Counted from the stretch's first letter, positions 19,257 through 30,219 are shown. The stretch is 64,000 nucleotides of DNA from Flavobacterium sp. (GCA_023251135.1 JAHEZJ010000002.1:162624-226623), one strand, 5' to 3'. Notes: generated from the letters alone by a model not told the origin. Translations and numbers: made by a program.

Positions 19257-19267
19257 CTTAAAACGAA

Positions 19268-19636
19268 TTAAAGCACTTCTGGTGCTAATGATACAATTTT
19301 CATGAATTGTTTTTCACGAAGTTCTCTTGCTACCGGACCAAAAACACGTGTTCCTCTCATTTCCCCTGCAGCGTTCAAAAGAACACAAGCATTATCATCG
19401 AAACGGATATAAGAACCATCAGCTCTTCTCACTTCTTTTTTGGTACGTACAACAACTGCAGTTGAAACAGCTCCTTTTTTAACGTTACCGTTAGGAGTTG
19501 CATCTTTAATAGATACTACAATCTTGTCACCAACAGAGGCATACCTTCTTTTGGTACCTCCTAAAACACGGATAGTTAAAACTTCTTTTGCTCCCGTGTT
19601 ATCTGCTACTTTTAGTCTTGATTCCTGTTGTACCAT
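19268..19636 (-). CDS. rplN: 50S ribosomal protein L14 (uL14)
   Basis: Intersubunit-bridge protein of 122 aa starting [20 protein letters not shown], with the [20 protein letters not shown] signature at the C-terminal end. It starts 2 bases after the rpsQ stop, suggesting coupled translation. Confidence 0.99.
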
Positions 19637-19638
19637 AA

Positions 19639-19899
19639 TTATTTAGCTCTTTCTAAGATTTCAACTAATCTCCAACATTTTGTTTTACTTAAAGGACGCG
19701 TTTCGCTAATTCTTACAGTATCTCCAATGTTACAGTCGTTTGTTTCGTCGTGTGCAACGTATTTCTTTGTTTTCAACACGAACTTACCGTATAATGGGTG
19801 TTTTACTTTTCTTACTTCAGCAATAACAATAGACTTATCCATTTTATTTGAAGTAACAACACCTATTCTTTCTTTTCTTAAATTTCTTTTTTCTTCCAT
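19639..19899 (-). CDS. rpsQ: 30S ribosomal protein S17 (uS17)
   Basis: OB-fold primary 16S rRNA binder, 86 aa, with [20 protein letters not shown] and [20 protein letters not shown]. It lies between rpmC and rplN. Confidence 0.99.
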   Translation of the reverse strand: MEEKRNLRKERIGVVTSNKMDKSIVIAEVRKVKHPLYGKFVLKTKKYVAHDETNDCNIGDTVRISETRPLSKTKCWRLVEILERAK

Positions 19900-19916
19900 C
19901 TTTCAGCAGAATACAA

Positions 19917-20108
19917 TTATTGTAACTCTCTTTTAGTTAACTCTGTAGCCAATCTTGCAACTGTTCTTCTTACACTTCTAATTTGAAGTGGGTTCTCAAT
20001 TGGAGAAATAGCGTGAGCCATTTTTAGGTCAGCATATATTTTCTTAGTTTGACTAAGTTTTTCTTGCAACTCCGCTGCAGAAAGATCTTTTATTTCTGAT
20101 TGTTTCAT
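19917..20108 (-). CDS. rpmC: 50S ribosomal protein L29 (uL29)
   Basis: Small two-helix protein (63 aa) at the tunnel exit, near the trigger-factor and SRP docking site. MKQSEIKDLSAAELQEKLSQ and the NPLQIRSVRRTVARL motif fit. It is positioned between rplP and rpsQ as expected. Confidence 0.98.
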   Translation of the reverse strand: MKQSEIKDLSAAELQEKLSQTKKIYADLKMAHAISPIENPLQIRSVRRTVARLATELTKRELQ

Positions 20109-20121
20109 AATATAAATTTAA

Positions 20122-20547
20122 TTATGCTTCGAAATCTCTAGCAACGACGAATTTAGTTTTTACTGGAAGCTTTTGAGCTGCAAGACGTAACGCCTCTTTT
20201 GCAACTGATAAAGGAACTCCTCCAACTTCAAACATAATTCTTCCGGGTTTAACAACGGCAGCCCAATATTCAACGGCACCTTTACCTTTACCCATACGTA
20301 CCTCAAGAGGCTTCTTAGTAATTGGTTTGTCTGGAAATATTTTGATCCATAATTGTCCTTCTCTCTTCATGAAACGAGTTGCAGCGATACGCGCAGCTTC
20401 GATTTGACGAGAGGTTAAGAACATTCCATCTTCATGTACAGATTTAATACCAAACATTCCATTAGAAAGTTCATGCCCTCTTTGAGAGTTACCTTTCATT
20501 TTACCTTTTTGTACCTTACGGTATTTTGTTCTTTTAGGCTGTAACAT
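20122..20547 (-). CDS. rplP: 50S ribosomal protein L16 (uL16)
   Basis: Large-subunit protein near the A site, 141 aa, starting [19 protein letters not shown]. The [20 protein letters not shown] and [11 protein letters not shown] segments are signatures. It lies between rpsC and rpmC. Confidence 0.99.
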   Translation of the reverse strand: MLQPKRTKYRKVQKGKMKGNSQRGHELSNGMFGIKSVHEDGMFLTSRQIEAARIAATRFMKREGQLWIKIFPDKPITKKPLEVRMGKGKGAVEYWAAVVKPGRIMFEVGGVPLSVAKEALRLAAQKLPVKTKFVVARDFEA

Positions 20548-20566
20548 TTTTCTTTAGTTTAAAAAT

Positions 20567-21325
20567 TTACTTTCTTTTACGAGCGTCTGGTTTTCCACCT
20601 TTATTAAAGTTAGATTTACCTCTAGGGGCATCTCCACCTTTACCACCACCAGTTCCAGATTGTTTTTTATCCATTCCTGCAAGCGGAGAAAGATCTCTCT
20701 TTCCATAAACTTCACCTTTCATGATCCATACTTTGATACCCATTCTACCGTAAGTAGTGTGAGCTTCAGCCAAAGCATAATCAATATCAGCTCTGAAAGT
20801 TGATAGAGGAATTCTACCTTCTTTGAAACCTTCTGAACGCGCCATCTCAGCACCATTCAAACGACCAGAAATCAAAACTTTGATACCTTCAGCGTTCATA
20901 CGCATAGAAGCAGCAATAGCCATTTTGATTGCACGTCTGTAAGAAATACGGCTTTCGATTTGACGAGCGATGCTTGTCGCCACAAGATAAGCATCTAACT
21001 CAGGTCTTTTAATTTCAAAGATGTTGATTTGAACCTCTTTGTCAGTAACTTTCTTAAGTTCTTCTTTCAACTTGTCTACCTCTTGTCCACCTTTTCCGAT
21101 AATGATACCAGGTCTAGCAGTAGTGATAGTAACGGTTACAAGTTTCAAAGTTCTCTCGATGATTACTTTTGATACACTAGCTTTTGATAAACGAGCGTGG
21201 ATATACTTTCTGATTTTGTGATCTTCGGCTAATTTATCACCGTAATCATTTCCACCATACCAGTTTGAGTCCCACCCTCTGATGATACCAAGTCTATTTC
21301 CAATTGGATTTGTCTTTTGTCCCAT
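20567..21325 (-). CDS. rpsC: 30S ribosomal protein S3 (uS3)
   Basis: mRNA-entry protein. It carries a KH type 2 domain with the GxxG-type loop in [14 protein letters not shown] and the C-terminal S3 domain ([20 protein letters not shown]). The 252-residue protein ends in a Gly/Lys-rich extension of about 35 residues, longer than in E. coli. It starts 5 bases after rplV. Confidence 0.99.
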
Positions 21326-21330
21326 GCTGC

Positions 21331-21744
21331 TTAAGAATTGCTTTGTGTGTTATTGATAGCTCCAAGCACGATTGTTACGTGATTAGAACGTTTTCTTATT
21401 CTGTGTGCACGACCTTGTGGAGCTGGACGAAGTCTTTTCAACATCATTCCACCATCTACTCTGATCTCTTTAACAAATAATCCAGCCTCTTCTAAATTAC
21501 CTTCACTATTTTTTTGCTCCCAGTTGTTGATTGCAGATAATAATAGTTTTTCTAGTTTTCTTGAAGCTTCTTTAGAACTGAATCTTAAGATGTTAAGTGC
21601 TCTTTCTACCTTCTGACCTCTTACCAAGTCCGCTACTAAGCGCATTTTTCTAGGTGAAGTAGGGCAGTTATTCAATTTTGCGAAAGCAATAGACTTATTA
21701 GCCTCTTTTCTCGCATCTGCTGTTTCTCTTTTACGAACTCCCAT
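21331..21744 (-). CDS. rplV: 50S ribosomal protein L22 (uL22)
   Basis: Exit-tunnel protein whose beta-hairpin narrows the tunnel. Core motifs are [20 protein letters not shown] and [20 protein letters not shown]. At 137 aa it carries a ~20-residue N-terminal extension relative to E. coli L22. Confidence 0.98.
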
Positions 21745-21750
21745 TGCTTC

Positions 21751-22029
21751 TTATTTTTTACCTTTATTTTTTGCTCCAGCATGACCTCTAAAAGATCTAG
21801 TTGGTGAAAACTCTCCTAATTTGTGACCTACCATGTTTTCTGTTACGTAAACTGGTACAAATTGACGACCGTTATGAACTGCGATTGTTTGTCCAACAAA
21901 GTCTGGAGTAATCATGGAAGCTCTAGACCAAGTCTTTACTACTCCATTTTTTCCGCTTTCAATGTTTTCTTGAACTTTCTTGTCTAACTTATAATGAACG
22001 AAAGGTCCTTTTTTTAATGAACGTGCCAT
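21751..22029 (-). CDS. rpsS: 30S ribosomal protein S19 (uS19)
   Basis: Head protein paired with S13. The 92-aa protein starts [19 protein letters not shown] and contains [20 protein letters not shown], the family signature. Its 6-base gaps to rplB and rplV indicate a tight operon. Confidence 0.99.
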   Translation of the reverse strand: MARSLKKGPFVHYKLDKKVQENIESGKNGVVKTWSRASMITPDFVGQTIAVHNGRQFVPVYVTENMVGHKLGEFSPTRSFRGHAGAKNKGKK

Positions 22030-22035
22030 ATCTTA

Positions 22036-22860
22036 TTATTTCTTTCTACGTTCTACGATATACTTGTTACTCGGGTTTTTCTTAGAACGAGTTCTATAAC
22101 CTTTTGCTGGTATTCCATTTCTTGAACGTGGATGTCCACCAGAAGAACGTCCTTCTCCACCACCCATTGGGTGATCAACAGGGTTCATTGCAACAGGTCT
22201 TGTTCTAGGTCTTCTTCCTAACCATCTTGTTCTACCAGCTTTTCCTGATACAACTAATTGGTGGTCTGAATTAGAAACAGCTCCAATTGTAGCCGAACAA
22301 GTTAACAAGATCAATCTTGTTTCACCAGATGGCATTTTAATTGTAGCATATTTTCCATCTCTTGCCATTAACTGAGCAAATGTTCCAGCTGAACGAGCGA
22401 TTACCGCACCTTGACCTGGACGTAACTCAATACAAGAGATTACAGTTCCTAAAGGAATTCTGCTTAAAGGCAATGTATTACCAATTTCAGGTTGAGATTC
22501 TGGACCAGAAACTAATTTCTGACCAACTTTCAATCCGTTTTGAGCAATAATATAAGTTTTCTCACCATCAGCATAAGCTAATAAAGCGATAAATGCAGTA
22601 CGATTTGGATCGTATTCGATTGATTTCACAGTAGCCGGAATTCCGTCTTTAGTTCTTTTGAAATCAATAATACGATATCTCTGCTTGTGACCACCACCCG
22701 TATAACGCATGGTCATCTTTCCTTGACTATTTCTACCTCCAGAGTTTTTTATCGGCGCTATCAAAGAGCGTTCCGGCTTATCAGTTGTAATGGCGTCATA
22801 ACCATTCACAACTCTAAATCGCTGACCTGGGGTAATAGGTTTTAATTTTCTTACTGACAT
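22036..22860 (-). CDS. rplB: 50S ribosomal protein L2 (uL2)
   Basis: Essential for peptidyl-transferase centre assembly and subunit joining. At 274 aa it shows the universally conserved [20 protein letters not shown], including the conserved histidine, plus [20 protein letters not shown] near the N-terminus. It is located between rplW and rpsS. Confidence 0.99.
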   Translation of the reverse strand: MSVRKLKPITPGQRFRVVNGYDAITTDKPERSLIAPIKNSGGRNSQGKMTMRYTGGGHKQRYRIIDFKRTKDGIPATVKSIEYDPNRTAFIALLAYADGEKTYIIAQNGLKVGQKLVSGPESQPEIGNTLPLSRIPLGTVISCIELRPGQGAVIARSAGTFAQLMARDGKYATIKMPSGETRLILLTCSATIGAVSNSDHQLVVSGKAGRTRWLGRRPRTRPVAMNPVDHPMGGGEGRSSGGHPRSRNGIPAKGYRTRSKKNPSNKYIVERRKK

Positions 22861-22869
22861 TTTTCTATC

Positions 22870-23160
22870 TTAGATATTGTTGTAAAAATCAATTGTTTCT
22901 CCTTCTTGTACTTGTACAATTGCTTTTTTAATTGCATTTGTCTTTCCACTGATTAAACCACTTTTAGTGTATTTTGTAGTTCTATCCGGTCTTACGTTCA
23001 TCGTGTTAACTGAAACGATAGTTACTCCATAAGCAGCTTCAACAGCTTTCTTAATTTGAACTTTGTTTGCTTTTTTATCAACAACGAATCCGAAGCGGTT
23101 TAAAACTTCACTTTCTTTGGTTACTTTTTCCGTTACTATAGGTCTAATTATGATACTCAT
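22870..23160 (-). CDS. rplW: 50S ribosomal protein L23 (uL23)
   Basis: Tunnel-exit protein, docking site for trigger factor and SRP. The 96-residue protein has the usual N-terminal IRPIVTEKVTKESE and VDKKANKVQIKKAVEAAYGV. It lies between rplD (7 bases) and rplB (9 bases). Confidence 0.98.
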   Translation of the reverse strand: MSIIIRPIVTEKVTKESEVLNRFGFVVDKKANKVQIKKAVEAAYGVTIVSVNTMNVRPDRTTKYTKSGLISGKTNAIKKAIVQVQEGETIDFYNNI

Positions 23161-23167
23161 ATTCCTA

Positions 23168-23797
23168 TTATTTACTTAAATTTTCTTCAATTAACTCCAA
23201 AGAACCTTCTAAAAGCACTAAATTGTTAGTGTTTAAAATAGCGTAAGTGCTTAATTCTGAGCTAGTTACGACATTAGAAGCCTTTAAATTGCGTGACGAC
23301 AAATATACATTTTTATTCGACTCACCCAACACAAATAAGGATTTTTTATTCTCTAACCCTAAAGCTTTCAAAACGTTAATGAAATTTTTAGTGTTTGGCG
23401 CTTCAAAATTAAAGTCTTCAAGAACGATGATATTCGACTCTTTTGCTTTGATTGAGAAAGCTGATTTTCTTGCCAATCTTTTCAAGCTTTTATTCAATTT
23501 GAATGAATAACTTCTTGGTCTTGGTCCGAAAATTGTTCCACCACCTTTAAACAATGGATTTTTGATACTTCCCGCACGAGCTGTACCAGTTCCTTTTTGT
23601 TTTTTAATCTTACGTGTACTTCCTGTCACTTCAGCTCTTTCTTTAGCTTTGTGAGTACCTTGTCTTTGATTAGCAAGATATTGCTTAACATCAAGGTATA
23701 CAGCGTGATTGTTTGGTTCAATTGCGAATACTGAATCAGAAAGTTGAACTTTTCTTCCAGTATCTTTTCCGTTGAAATCTAATACTTTTACTTCCAT
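23168..23797 (-). CDS. rplD: 50S ribosomal protein L4 (uL4)
   Basis: Tunnel-constriction protein; in enterobacteria it represses the S10 operon. The 209-aa protein has the extended loop [20 protein letters not shown] and [14 protein letters not shown]. Its ATG overlaps the rplC stop (TAATG), so translation is coupled. Confidence 0.98.
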   Translation of the reverse strand: MEVKVLDFNGKDTGRKVQLSDSVFAIEPNNHAVYLDVKQYLANQRQGTHKAKERAEVTGSTRKIKKQKGTGTARAGSIKNPLFKGGGTIFGPRPRSYSFKLNKSLKRLARKSAFSIKAKESNIIVLEDFNFEAPNTKNFINVLKALGLENKKSLFVLGESNKNVYLSSRNLKASNVVTSSELSTYAILNTNNLVLLEGSLELIEENLSK

Positions 23798-24414
23798 TAC
23801 TTCTGAATGATTACATAAGAGTTTTTATGTCCAGGAACACATCCTTTAATAACAAGTAGATTCTTTTCAGCTACTACTTTTAAAACTCTAAGGTTTTGAA
23901 CTTTTACATTGTCTCCTCCCATTCTTCCAGCCATACGCATTCCTTTGAATACTCTAGATGGATAAGAAGATGCTCCTACAGAACCTGGCGCTCTTAAACG
24001 GTTGTGTTGACCGTGAGTTGCTTGTCCAACACCACCAAATCCGTGACGTTTAACAACCCCTTGAAAACCTTTACCTTTAGATACACCTTGTACATCTACA
24101 AATTCTCCTTCAGCAAAAATAGAAACATCAATAAGATCTCCTAATTTTTGTTCAGTTGCAAAATCTTGAAATTCAACGACTTTTTTCTTAGCAACAGTTC
24201 CAGCTTTTTTAAAGTGACCTACAGCCGCTTTAGTGGAATGTTTCTCGTTTTTGTCATCGAAACCAAGTTGCAACGCTTCGTACCCGTCAACACCTTTGGT
24301 TCTGACTTGGGTAACAACACACGGCCCAGCCTCGATTACTGTACAAGGAATGTTTTTCCCGTTTTCGTCGAAAATACTAGTCATGCCGATTTTTTTACCA
24401 ATTAACCCAGACAT
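23797..24414 (-). CDS. rplC: 50S ribosomal protein L3 (uL3)
   Basis: Assembly-initiating protein whose loop reaches the peptidyl-transferase centre. The 205-aa protein has [20 protein letters not shown] and the [19 protein letters not shown] signature. It is the first gene after a 407-base gap that separates it from rpsJ and has its own promoter-like element. rplC therefore appears to open the S10 transcription unit here. Confidence 0.99.
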   Translation of the reverse strand: MSGLIGKKIGMTSIFDENGKNIPCTVIEAGPCVVTQVRTKGVDGYEALQLGFDDKNEKHSTKAAVGHFKKAGTVAKKKVVEFQDFATEQKLGDLIDVSIFAEGEFVDVQGVSKGKGFQGVVKRHGFGGVGQATHGQHNRLRAPGSVGASSYPSRVFKGMRMAGRMGGDNVKVQNLRVLKVVAEKNLLVIKGCVPGHKNSYVIIQK

Positions 24415-24483
24415 AAATATTAATTATTAATTACTAAAATTCCCTTCAATTTGAAAATAACAGAAATTTCCAAACAGGGAGTG

Positions 24484-24514
24484 CAAAAGTAGATATTAAA
24501 ATTGAATATACCAA
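24484..24514 (-). promoter_or_regulatory. Promoter of the rplC operon
   Basis: On the minus strand TTG (24512-24514) is followed after 20 bases by TACTTTTG (24484-24491), a full Bacteroidota consensus. It predicts a leader of about 60 bases before rplC and makes rplC onward independent of rpsJ. Confidence 0.7.
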
Positions 24515-24770
24515 ACAGTTAGAAAAATTAAATCGCTCATAATCAAAATCCAAGCTCCAAAATAACAGCCGGCTCAACTTTTCCGATCTCAAAATTTGAA
24601 GCATTTTTTTTAATCTTTACACAATTTACACTTAACAATTACATAATAAAACAGAAATAAAAAACTTTCGCACCCCCTTAAAACAAAGGACTTTACATCA
24701 ACTTACCCGCCCCTTAAAATCATCGAATATTAAAAAAATACCCGACTCAAAATCTCCTCCCAAAAACAAA
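24515..24770. other. Non-coding gap between rpsJ and the rplC promoter
   Basis: About 255 bases of AT-rich sequence with no supported reading frame, RNA gene or strong repeat. It joins the rpsJ terminator to the rplC promoter. Regulatory DNA upstream of a highly expressed promoter is plausible but not shown. Confidence 0.6.
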
Positions 24771-24800
24771 AAAAAGCGAGACATTTCTGTCTCGCTTTTT
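24771..24800 (-). terminator. Terminator of the str operon after rpsJ
   Basis: Perfect 12-base-pair stem (AAAAAGCGAGAC, loop ATTTCT, complement) flanked on the minus strand by a long T run. It lies 21 bases after the rpsJ stop, splitting what is one continuous cluster in many bacteria. Confidence 0.93.
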
Positions 24801-24821
24801 ATATAAAAAAATATAAAAAAA

Positions 24822-25127
24822 TTATACTTTTATCTCTACTTCAACTCCACTTGGCAATTCAAGTTTCATTAATGCATCAATAGTTTTAGATGAAGATGAA
24901 TAAATATCAATCAATCTCTTGTATGACATTACTTCAAATTGCTCTCTCGCTTTTTTGTTAACGTGCGGAGAACGCAATACAGTGAAAAGTTTTTTGTGAG
25001 TTGGTAACGGAATTGGACCTGTTACAACTGCTCCAGTAGTTTTTACTGTTTTTACGATCTTTTCAGCAGATTTATCTACCAACATGTGATCGTAAGATTT
25101 TAGTTTTATTCTGATTTTTTGACTCAT
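24822..25127 (-). CDS. rpsJ: 30S ribosomal protein S10 (uS10)
   Basis: Head protein of the small subunit; in E. coli also NusE in antitermination. The 101-aa protein begins [20 protein letters not shown] and contains [20 protein letters not shown]. It is 11 bases after fusA and ends at a strong terminator, so it belongs to the str operon here. Confidence 0.99.
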
Positions 25128-25138
25128 TTTCTTAAGAA

Positions 25139-27295
25139 TTAAGCGTTACCTTTTGCTTTTTTAATTACAGCTTCTGAAATATTAGAAGGTGTTTCTGCAT
25201 AGTGAGAAAACTCCATTGTTGAAGTTGCTCTACCAGATGATAATGTTCTTAATGTTGTTACATAACCAAACATTTCTGATAAAGGCACATCAGCTTTAAT
25301 AGTTTTAGCACCGTTTCTGTCACCCATGTCATTCACCTGACCTCTACGACGGTTGATATCACCAACGATATCTCCCATGTTTTCTTCAGGAGTAATAACT
25401 TCCATTTTCATGATTGGCTCCAAAATAATAGCACCAGCAGCTTTAGCTACTTCTCTATAACCCATTCTAGCAGCTAACTCAAAAGAAAGTGCATCAGAAT
25501 CGACAGGGTGGAAAGATCCGTCCGTCAAAGTTACTTTTAAACTATCTACTTGATAACCTGCCAATGGACCAGTTTTCATAGCTTCACGGAAACCTTTTTC
25601 TACAGAAGGGATATATTCCTTAGGAACGTTACCACCTTTTACTGCATTAATAAACTGTAATCCTACAGGAACTTTACCATCCACTTCTTCAGCTGGTTCA
25701 AGTGTAAATACGATATCACCGAATTTACCACGACCTCCTGATTGTTTCTTGTAAGTCTCTCTGTGCGTTGCAGTTCTTGTAAACGCTTCTTTGTATTCAA
25801 CTTGAGGCTCACCTTGGTTCACTTCAACTTTAAATTCACGTTTCATACGATCTACTAAGATATCTAAGTGAAGCTCACCCATACCTGAGATAATAGTTTG
25901 CCCTGAAGCCTCATCTGTTCTAACTGTAAATGTTGGATCTTCTTCAGCTAATTTAGCCAAAGCCATACCCATCTTATCAACGTCAGCTTTAGTTTTAGGT
26001 TCAATTGCAATACCAATTACCGGTGCAGGGAATTTCATAGACTCAAGAATGATTGGGTGTTTTTCATCACACAATGTATCTCCAGTTTTGATATCTTTAA
26101 ATCCAACAGCAGCTCCAATATCTCCAGCCTCAATATATTCGATTGGATTTTGTTTGTTAGCGTGCATTTGGTAGATACGAGAGATTCTTTCTTTACTTCC
26201 TGAACGAGTGTTCAAAACGTAAGAACCAGCATCTAAACGTCCAGAATAAGCACGGAAGAAAGCTAAACGACCTACGAATGGGTCAGTAGCAATTTTAAAT
26301 GCCAAAGCAGCGAACGGCTCTTTTACGTCCGGACGACGTAAGATTTTAGTTTGATCTTCTTCTAATAATTCAGCATCATCAGGATGAATTCCTTCGATAC
26401 CTTCCTTATCCATTGGAGAAGGTAAATATTTACAAACTGCATCTAACATGAATTGAACTCCTTTGTTTTTGAAAGAAGAACCAGCGATCATCGGGATGAT
26501 AGCCATATCCATAGTAGCAGCTCTTAAAGCGTTGTTGATTTCTTCCTCAGTAATAGAGTTTTCATCTTCCATGAATTTCTCTAAAAGGTTTTCATCATAA
26601 TCAGCAACTGCTTCAATAAGAATAGATCTGTATTCTTTAACCTCTGCAACCATATCAGCAGGAATTTCAACGATATCAAAAGTTGCCCCTTGAGTCGCAT
26701 CATGCCAAATGATAGCTTGGTTTTTTACTAAATCTACAACACCTTTGAAATCATTTTCTTCACCAATTGGCAAAGTGATCGCAACAGCATTTGATTTCAA
26801 CATATCACGAACCTGTTGACAAACTCCTAAGAAGTTAGATCCTTGACGGTCCATTTTGTTAACAAATCCCATACGTGGAACTCTGTACTGATCAGCAAGT
26901 CTCCAGTTAGTTTCTGATTGAGGCTCAACACCATCAACAGCACTAAATAAGAAAACTAATCCGTCAAGTACACGTAAAGAACGGTTTACCTCTACAGTAA
27001 AGTCAACGTGTCCAGGAGTATCAATAATATTAAAGTGGTATGGCAATGATTCAGGCAAAAGTTTTCCTTGCTCAGTTGGAAAATTCCACTCACAAGTTGT
27101 TGCAGCTGAAGTAATTGTAATACCTCTTTCTTGCTCTTGAGCCATCCAGTCCATTGTTGCAGCACCATCGTGTACTTCACCAATTTTATGTGACTTTCCA
27201 GTATAAAAAAGGATACGCTCAGTTGTTGTTGTTTTACCAGCATCAATGTGAGCAGCAATTCCGATATTTCTTGTATATTTTAAATCTCTAGCCAT
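25139..27295 (-). CDS. fusA: Elongation factor G
   Basis: Translocation GTPase. The 718-aa protein carries all G-domain motifs: P-loop AHIDAGKT (15-22), DTPGHVDF (93-100) and NKMD (146-149), followed by domains II-V ending in the [20 protein letters not shown] region. Length is slightly above E. coli EF-G (~704). It is located between rpsG and rpsJ. Confidence 0.99.
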   Translation of the reverse strand: MARDLKYTRNIGIAAHIDAGKTTTTERILFYTGKSHKIGEVHDGAATMDWMAQEQERGITITSAATTCEWNFPTEQGKLLPESLPYHFNIIDTPGHVDFTVEVNRSLRVLDGLVFLFSAVDGVEPQSETNWRLADQYRVPRMGFVNKMDRQGSNFLGVCQQVRDMLKSNAVAITLPIGEENDFKGVVDLVKNQAIIWHDATQGATFDIVEIPADMVAEVKEYRSILIEAVADYDENLLEKFMEDENSITEEEINNALRAATMDMAIIPMIAGSSFKNKGVQFMLDAVCKYLPSPMDKEGIEGIHPDDAELLEEDQTKILRRPDVKEPFAALAFKIATDPFVGRLAFFRAYSGRLDAGSYVLNTRSGSKERISRIYQMHANKQNPIEYIEAGDIGAAVGFKDIKTGDTLCDEKHPIILESMKFPAPVIGIAIEPKTKADVDKMGMALAKLAEEDPTFTVRTDEASGQTIISGMGELHLDILVDRMKREFKVEVNQGEPQVEYKEAFTRTATHRETYKKQSGGRGKFGDIVFTLEPAEEVDGKVPVGLQFINAVKGGNVPKEYIPSVEKGFREAMKTGPLAGYQVDSLKVTLTDGSFHPVDSDALSFELAARMGYREVAKAAGAIILEPIMKMEVITPEENMGDIVGDINRRRGQVNDMGDRNGAKTIKADVPLSEMFGYVTTLRTLSSGRATSTMEFSHYAETPSNISEAVIKKAKGNA

Positions 27296-27305
27296 TTCTT
27301 ACGAA

Positions 27306-27782
27306 TTAAAATCTAAAGTGAGAGAAAGCTTTGTTAGCTTCTGCCATCTTGTGAGTATCCATTCTTTTCTTAACCGCAGCACCTTCTTCTTTAGCAGCAG
27401 CTAAACATTCTGACGCTAAACGTTGTGCCATAGATTTTTCATTTCTTCTTCTAGAATAAAGTATTAACCACTTCATTGCCATAGAAATTTTTCTGTCTGG
27501 TCTAATTTGCATTGGAATTTGAAATGTAGCTCCACCAACTCTACGACTACGTACTTCTACGTGAGGCATAACGTTTGTTAACGCGTCTTTCCAAATTTCT
27601 AATGAAGATTTTTCTGAATCTTGCTTTTTAGACTCAATGATGTCAATTGCATCATAAAATACTTTGAAAGCTGTAGATTTCTTACCGTCCCACATTAAGT
27701 TGTTCACAAAACGTGTTACCAATTGGTCATTAAACCTCGGGTCTGGTAAAAGTGGTCTTTTCTTTGCCGCTCTTTTTCTCAT
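27306..27782 (-). CDS. rpsG: 30S ribosomal protein S7 (uS7)
   Basis: Primary binder of the 16S 3' domain, near the E site. It is 158 aa starting MRKRAAKKRPLLPDPRFNDQ; GGATFQIPMQIRPDRKISMA is the family signature. It lies between rpsL and fusA, 10 bases from the latter. Confidence 0.99.
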   Translation of the reverse strand: MRKRAAKKRPLLPDPRFNDQLVTRFVNNLMWDGKKSTAFKVFYDAIDIIESKKQDSEKSSLEIWKDALTNVMPHVEVRSRRVGGATFQIPMQIRPDRKISMAMKWLILYSRRRNEKSMAQRLASECLAAAKEEGAAVKKRMDTHKMAEANKAFSHFRF

Positions 27783-27806
27783 GTCTTTTTCTTAAAAGTT
27801 TTTAAA

Positions 27807-28190
27807 TTACTTTTTTGCTTCTTTTGGGCGTTTAGCACCGTACTTAGATCTTCTTTGCGTTCTTCCTGCAACTCCTGACGTGTCAAGCGCTCCACGAACG
27901 ATATGATATCTAACACCTGGTAAATCTTTTACCCTTCCACCTCTAACTAATACTATCGAGTGCTCTTGTAAATTGTGTCCTTCTCCAGGGATGTAAGCAT
28001 TCACCTCATTACCATTTGTCAAACGTACACGCGCAACTTTACGCATTGCAGAGTTTGGTTTTTTTGGTGTAGTAGTGTAAACACGCGTACAAACCCCTCT
28101 TCTTTGAGGACAAGAATCTAAAGCAACCGATTTACTCTTCTTAGTTATCTGAGTTCTTCCTGTTCTTACTAATTGTTGAATTGTTGGCAT
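27807..28190 (-). CDS. rpsL: 30S ribosomal protein S12 (uS12)
   Basis: Decoding-centre protein. The start is placed at ATG 28190 ([20 protein letters not shown], 127 aa); a longer frame from 28274 overlaps the promoter and is not S12-like. The [16 protein letters not shown] and [12 protein letters not shown] segments keep the lysines commonly changed in streptomycin resistance. It is first gene of the str operon. Confidence 0.99.
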
Positions 28191-28244
28191 AATTAATACT
28201 AAAAATTTATTATGTATATTAAATTCCCGCTTTTTACGGGGTTG

Positions 28245-28274
28245 CAAATGTATAAAATATTTTTCACTATACAA
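28245..28274 (-). promoter_or_regulatory. Promoter of the str operon
   Basis: On the minus strand TTG (28272-28274) is followed after 19 bases by TACATTTG (28245-28252). The ~50-base leader contains a short CCCG/CGGG stem (28226-28240). A consensus promoter for rpsL-rpsG-fusA-rpsJ. Confidence 0.7.
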
Positions 28275-28358
28275 ACGTTAATCCATTAATTTTCAATAAG
28301 ATTATTTAAGCTTATGATTTTACAAACAAACAATAGATATTTGCAATACTTTTAATAA

Positions 28359-30074
28359 ATGAAACAATTGCTTTTGAAACCGCTTTTATCCCTCCTATTT
28401 TTCATTGCCAGCATTTCTTTCTATGCTCAAGATCTTCATTTACAAATTAAAGGATCCAATCCAACCGAAACACAAATTATTGATTCGCTAAGTTACTCCG
28501 GAAACCACGCTAACCTAAAATCATTATTTGAAGAAGTTAAAAATATTTCGGAGAAGCTGTCCAAAAACGGTTATCTCGACCACCAAATAATGGAGATGAA
28601 AAAAATAAACGACAGCACTTTCACCTCCATAATCAGTTTAAAAAACAAAACAAAAGAGGTACATATATATATAGGAGCAAATCACAGTTTTTTTGACGAC
28701 GCAAAAATCAAAAACGACACTTTAATTATTCCGTATAGAGAACTAGAAAGTTACCTAAATCAAAAAACGTTAGAGGCTGAAAAAGCCGGTTTTGCGCTCA
28801 ACAAAATAAAACTTGAAGACCTACAGAAAAAGAATTCCATAATTTACGCAAGCTTAAATTTTAAATCCGAAAAAAAACGCACTGTAAATTCCATTATTCT
28901 AACCCAAACCGACAACTCCAAACGAGATTATTTCCCAAAAGGGCATCTAAAACAACTCAACAAAAAATACCTAAACAAAACCTTCAATCAGGAAACTATA
29001 AAACAACTATACAACGACATCAATGCATTTGAATTTATAACTCAAACTAAATACCCCGAAATACTATTCACAAACGATGCTACAAAAGTATATGCTTATA
29101 TCGAAAAAAGAAGAGCAAACACTTTTGACGGATACATTGGTTTCTCTAATGACGAAAACAAAAAAACAACTCTAAATGGATACCTGGACCTGTCGTTACT
29201 AAACACGCTTCATGCAGGCGAACAATTCTCGCTATACTGGAAAAGCGACGGAAACCAACAAAAAACCTTTAATACAAAAATTGAAATTCCGTACATATTC
29301 CAATCCCCACTAGGCATCAAAGCCCAACTCAACATCTTCAAACAAGACAGCACTTTTCAGAACACCAAAACCGCAATTGACCTAGGCTATTTCTTAAACT
29401 ACAATTCACGACTCTACCTGGGCTATCAGTCTACGGAATCAAGCGACATTCAAAACACAAACAACAGCACCATTAGCGACTACAAAAACTCGTACGTCAC
29501 TTCTACTCTCGAGTATAAAAAAACAGATTATCTAAATACCCTATTCCCTAAGAAAGCCGCTCTAAACTTCATCGTCGGATACGGAAAAAGAAATACCAAC
29601 AACAGCCCGCAAACCGTAACATCAAGCAAACAATTCTACACCAACCTTAATCTGTCGTACAATTTTGAGCTTAACAAAAAGAATTTCATCTTTCTGAACC
29701 CTCAGGTTTTTTATTTAAAAAGCCAAAATTACATCACCAACGAATTGTTTCGGTTTGGAGGAACAAACTCTATAAGAGGTTTCGCCGAGAACAGCCTTCA
29801 GGCCAATTTCGCCTCTATGTTGCTCACCGAGTACCGATACAAAGTATCCAACAACCTGTACATCAATTCGATTATAGACTTTGCCATCTATCAAGATTTA
29901 ACAAACGGTCAAAATCTTAATAAATTACAAAAATTATCAGGAGTCGGAATCGGCACAACCATCCAGACAACGAGTGGACTGTTGCGAATTAATCTCAGCA
30001 ATGGCGGGGAAAGTCTTCAGGAAATTAAATTTTTTAACACAATTGTCAGCATAAACTATAATGTTAAATTTTAA
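28359..30074 (+). CDS. Omp85-superfamily outer-membrane protein
   Basis: Outer-membrane beta-barrel protein related to BamA/TamA. A signal peptide ends near FYAQ (about residue 23). An N-terminal POTRA-like region covers roughly 25-200, and the C-terminal barrel contains the diagnostic GGTNSIRGF motif near 466-475 and ends with aromatic Phe (NYNVKF). At 571 aa it is much shorter than BamA, so it is more likely a specialised transporter or assembly factor than the essential BamA. It is divergent from rpsL; a near-consensus box GATATTTG lies 20 bases before the start. The substrate is unknown. The 3' end of this gene is partly duplicated downstream. Confidence 0.82.
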   Translation: MKQLLLKPLLSLLFFIASISFYAQDLHLQIKGSNPTETQIIDSLSYSGNHANLKSLFEEVKNISEKLSKNGYLDHQIMEMKKINDSTFTSIISLKNKTKEVHIYIGANHSFFDDAKIKNDTLIIPYRELESYLNQKTLEAEKAGFALNKIKLEDLQKKNSIIYASLNFKSEKKRTVNSIILTQTDNSKRDYFPKGHLKQLNKKYLNKTFNQETIKQLYNDINAFEFITQTKYPEILFTNDATKVYAYIEKRRANTFDGYIGFSNDENKKTTLNGYLDLSLLNTLHAGEQFSLYWKSDGNQQKTFNTKIEIPYIFQSPLGIKAQLNIFKQDSTFQNTKTAIDLGYFLNYNSRLYLGYQSTESSDIQNTNNSTISDYKNSYVTSTLEYKKTDYLNTLFPKKAALNFIVGYGKRNTNNSPQTVTSSKQFYTNLNLSYNFELNKKNFIFLNPQVFYLKSQNYITNELFRFGGTNSIRGFAENSLQANFASMLLTEYRYKVSNNLYINSIIDFAIYQDLTNGQNLNKLQKLSGVGIGTTIQTTSGLLRINLSNGGESLQEIKFFNTIVSINYNVKF

Positions 30075-30128
30075 CACTGTGAGAAAATTCACCAAAACAA
30101 TACTCACACTATTAACAAATCATTAAGA
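30033..30128 (+). repeat. Direct repeat, copy 1 (Omp85 gene end plus flank)
   Basis: The last ~14 codons of the Omp85 gene plus about 55 bases downstream recur imperfectly 187 bases further on. Shared parts include ATGTTAAATTTTAAC, GTGAGAAAATTCA and TTAACAAATCATTAAGAA, the last resembling the SusC leader element. Confidence 0.75.
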
Positions 30129-30219
30129 ACTCAGAATTTCCGTAAAATCCCAAACAATAAGCGGAATTATGCGAAATAACCGCAGTAATAACTGACCAAA
30201 AACCTAGCAAATTCAATTA

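Noticed and set aside
28191-28274. Longer N-terminus for S12 starting at 28274
   Set aside because: The extension is read from the promoter and leader; ATG 28190 gives the standard MPTIQQL start.
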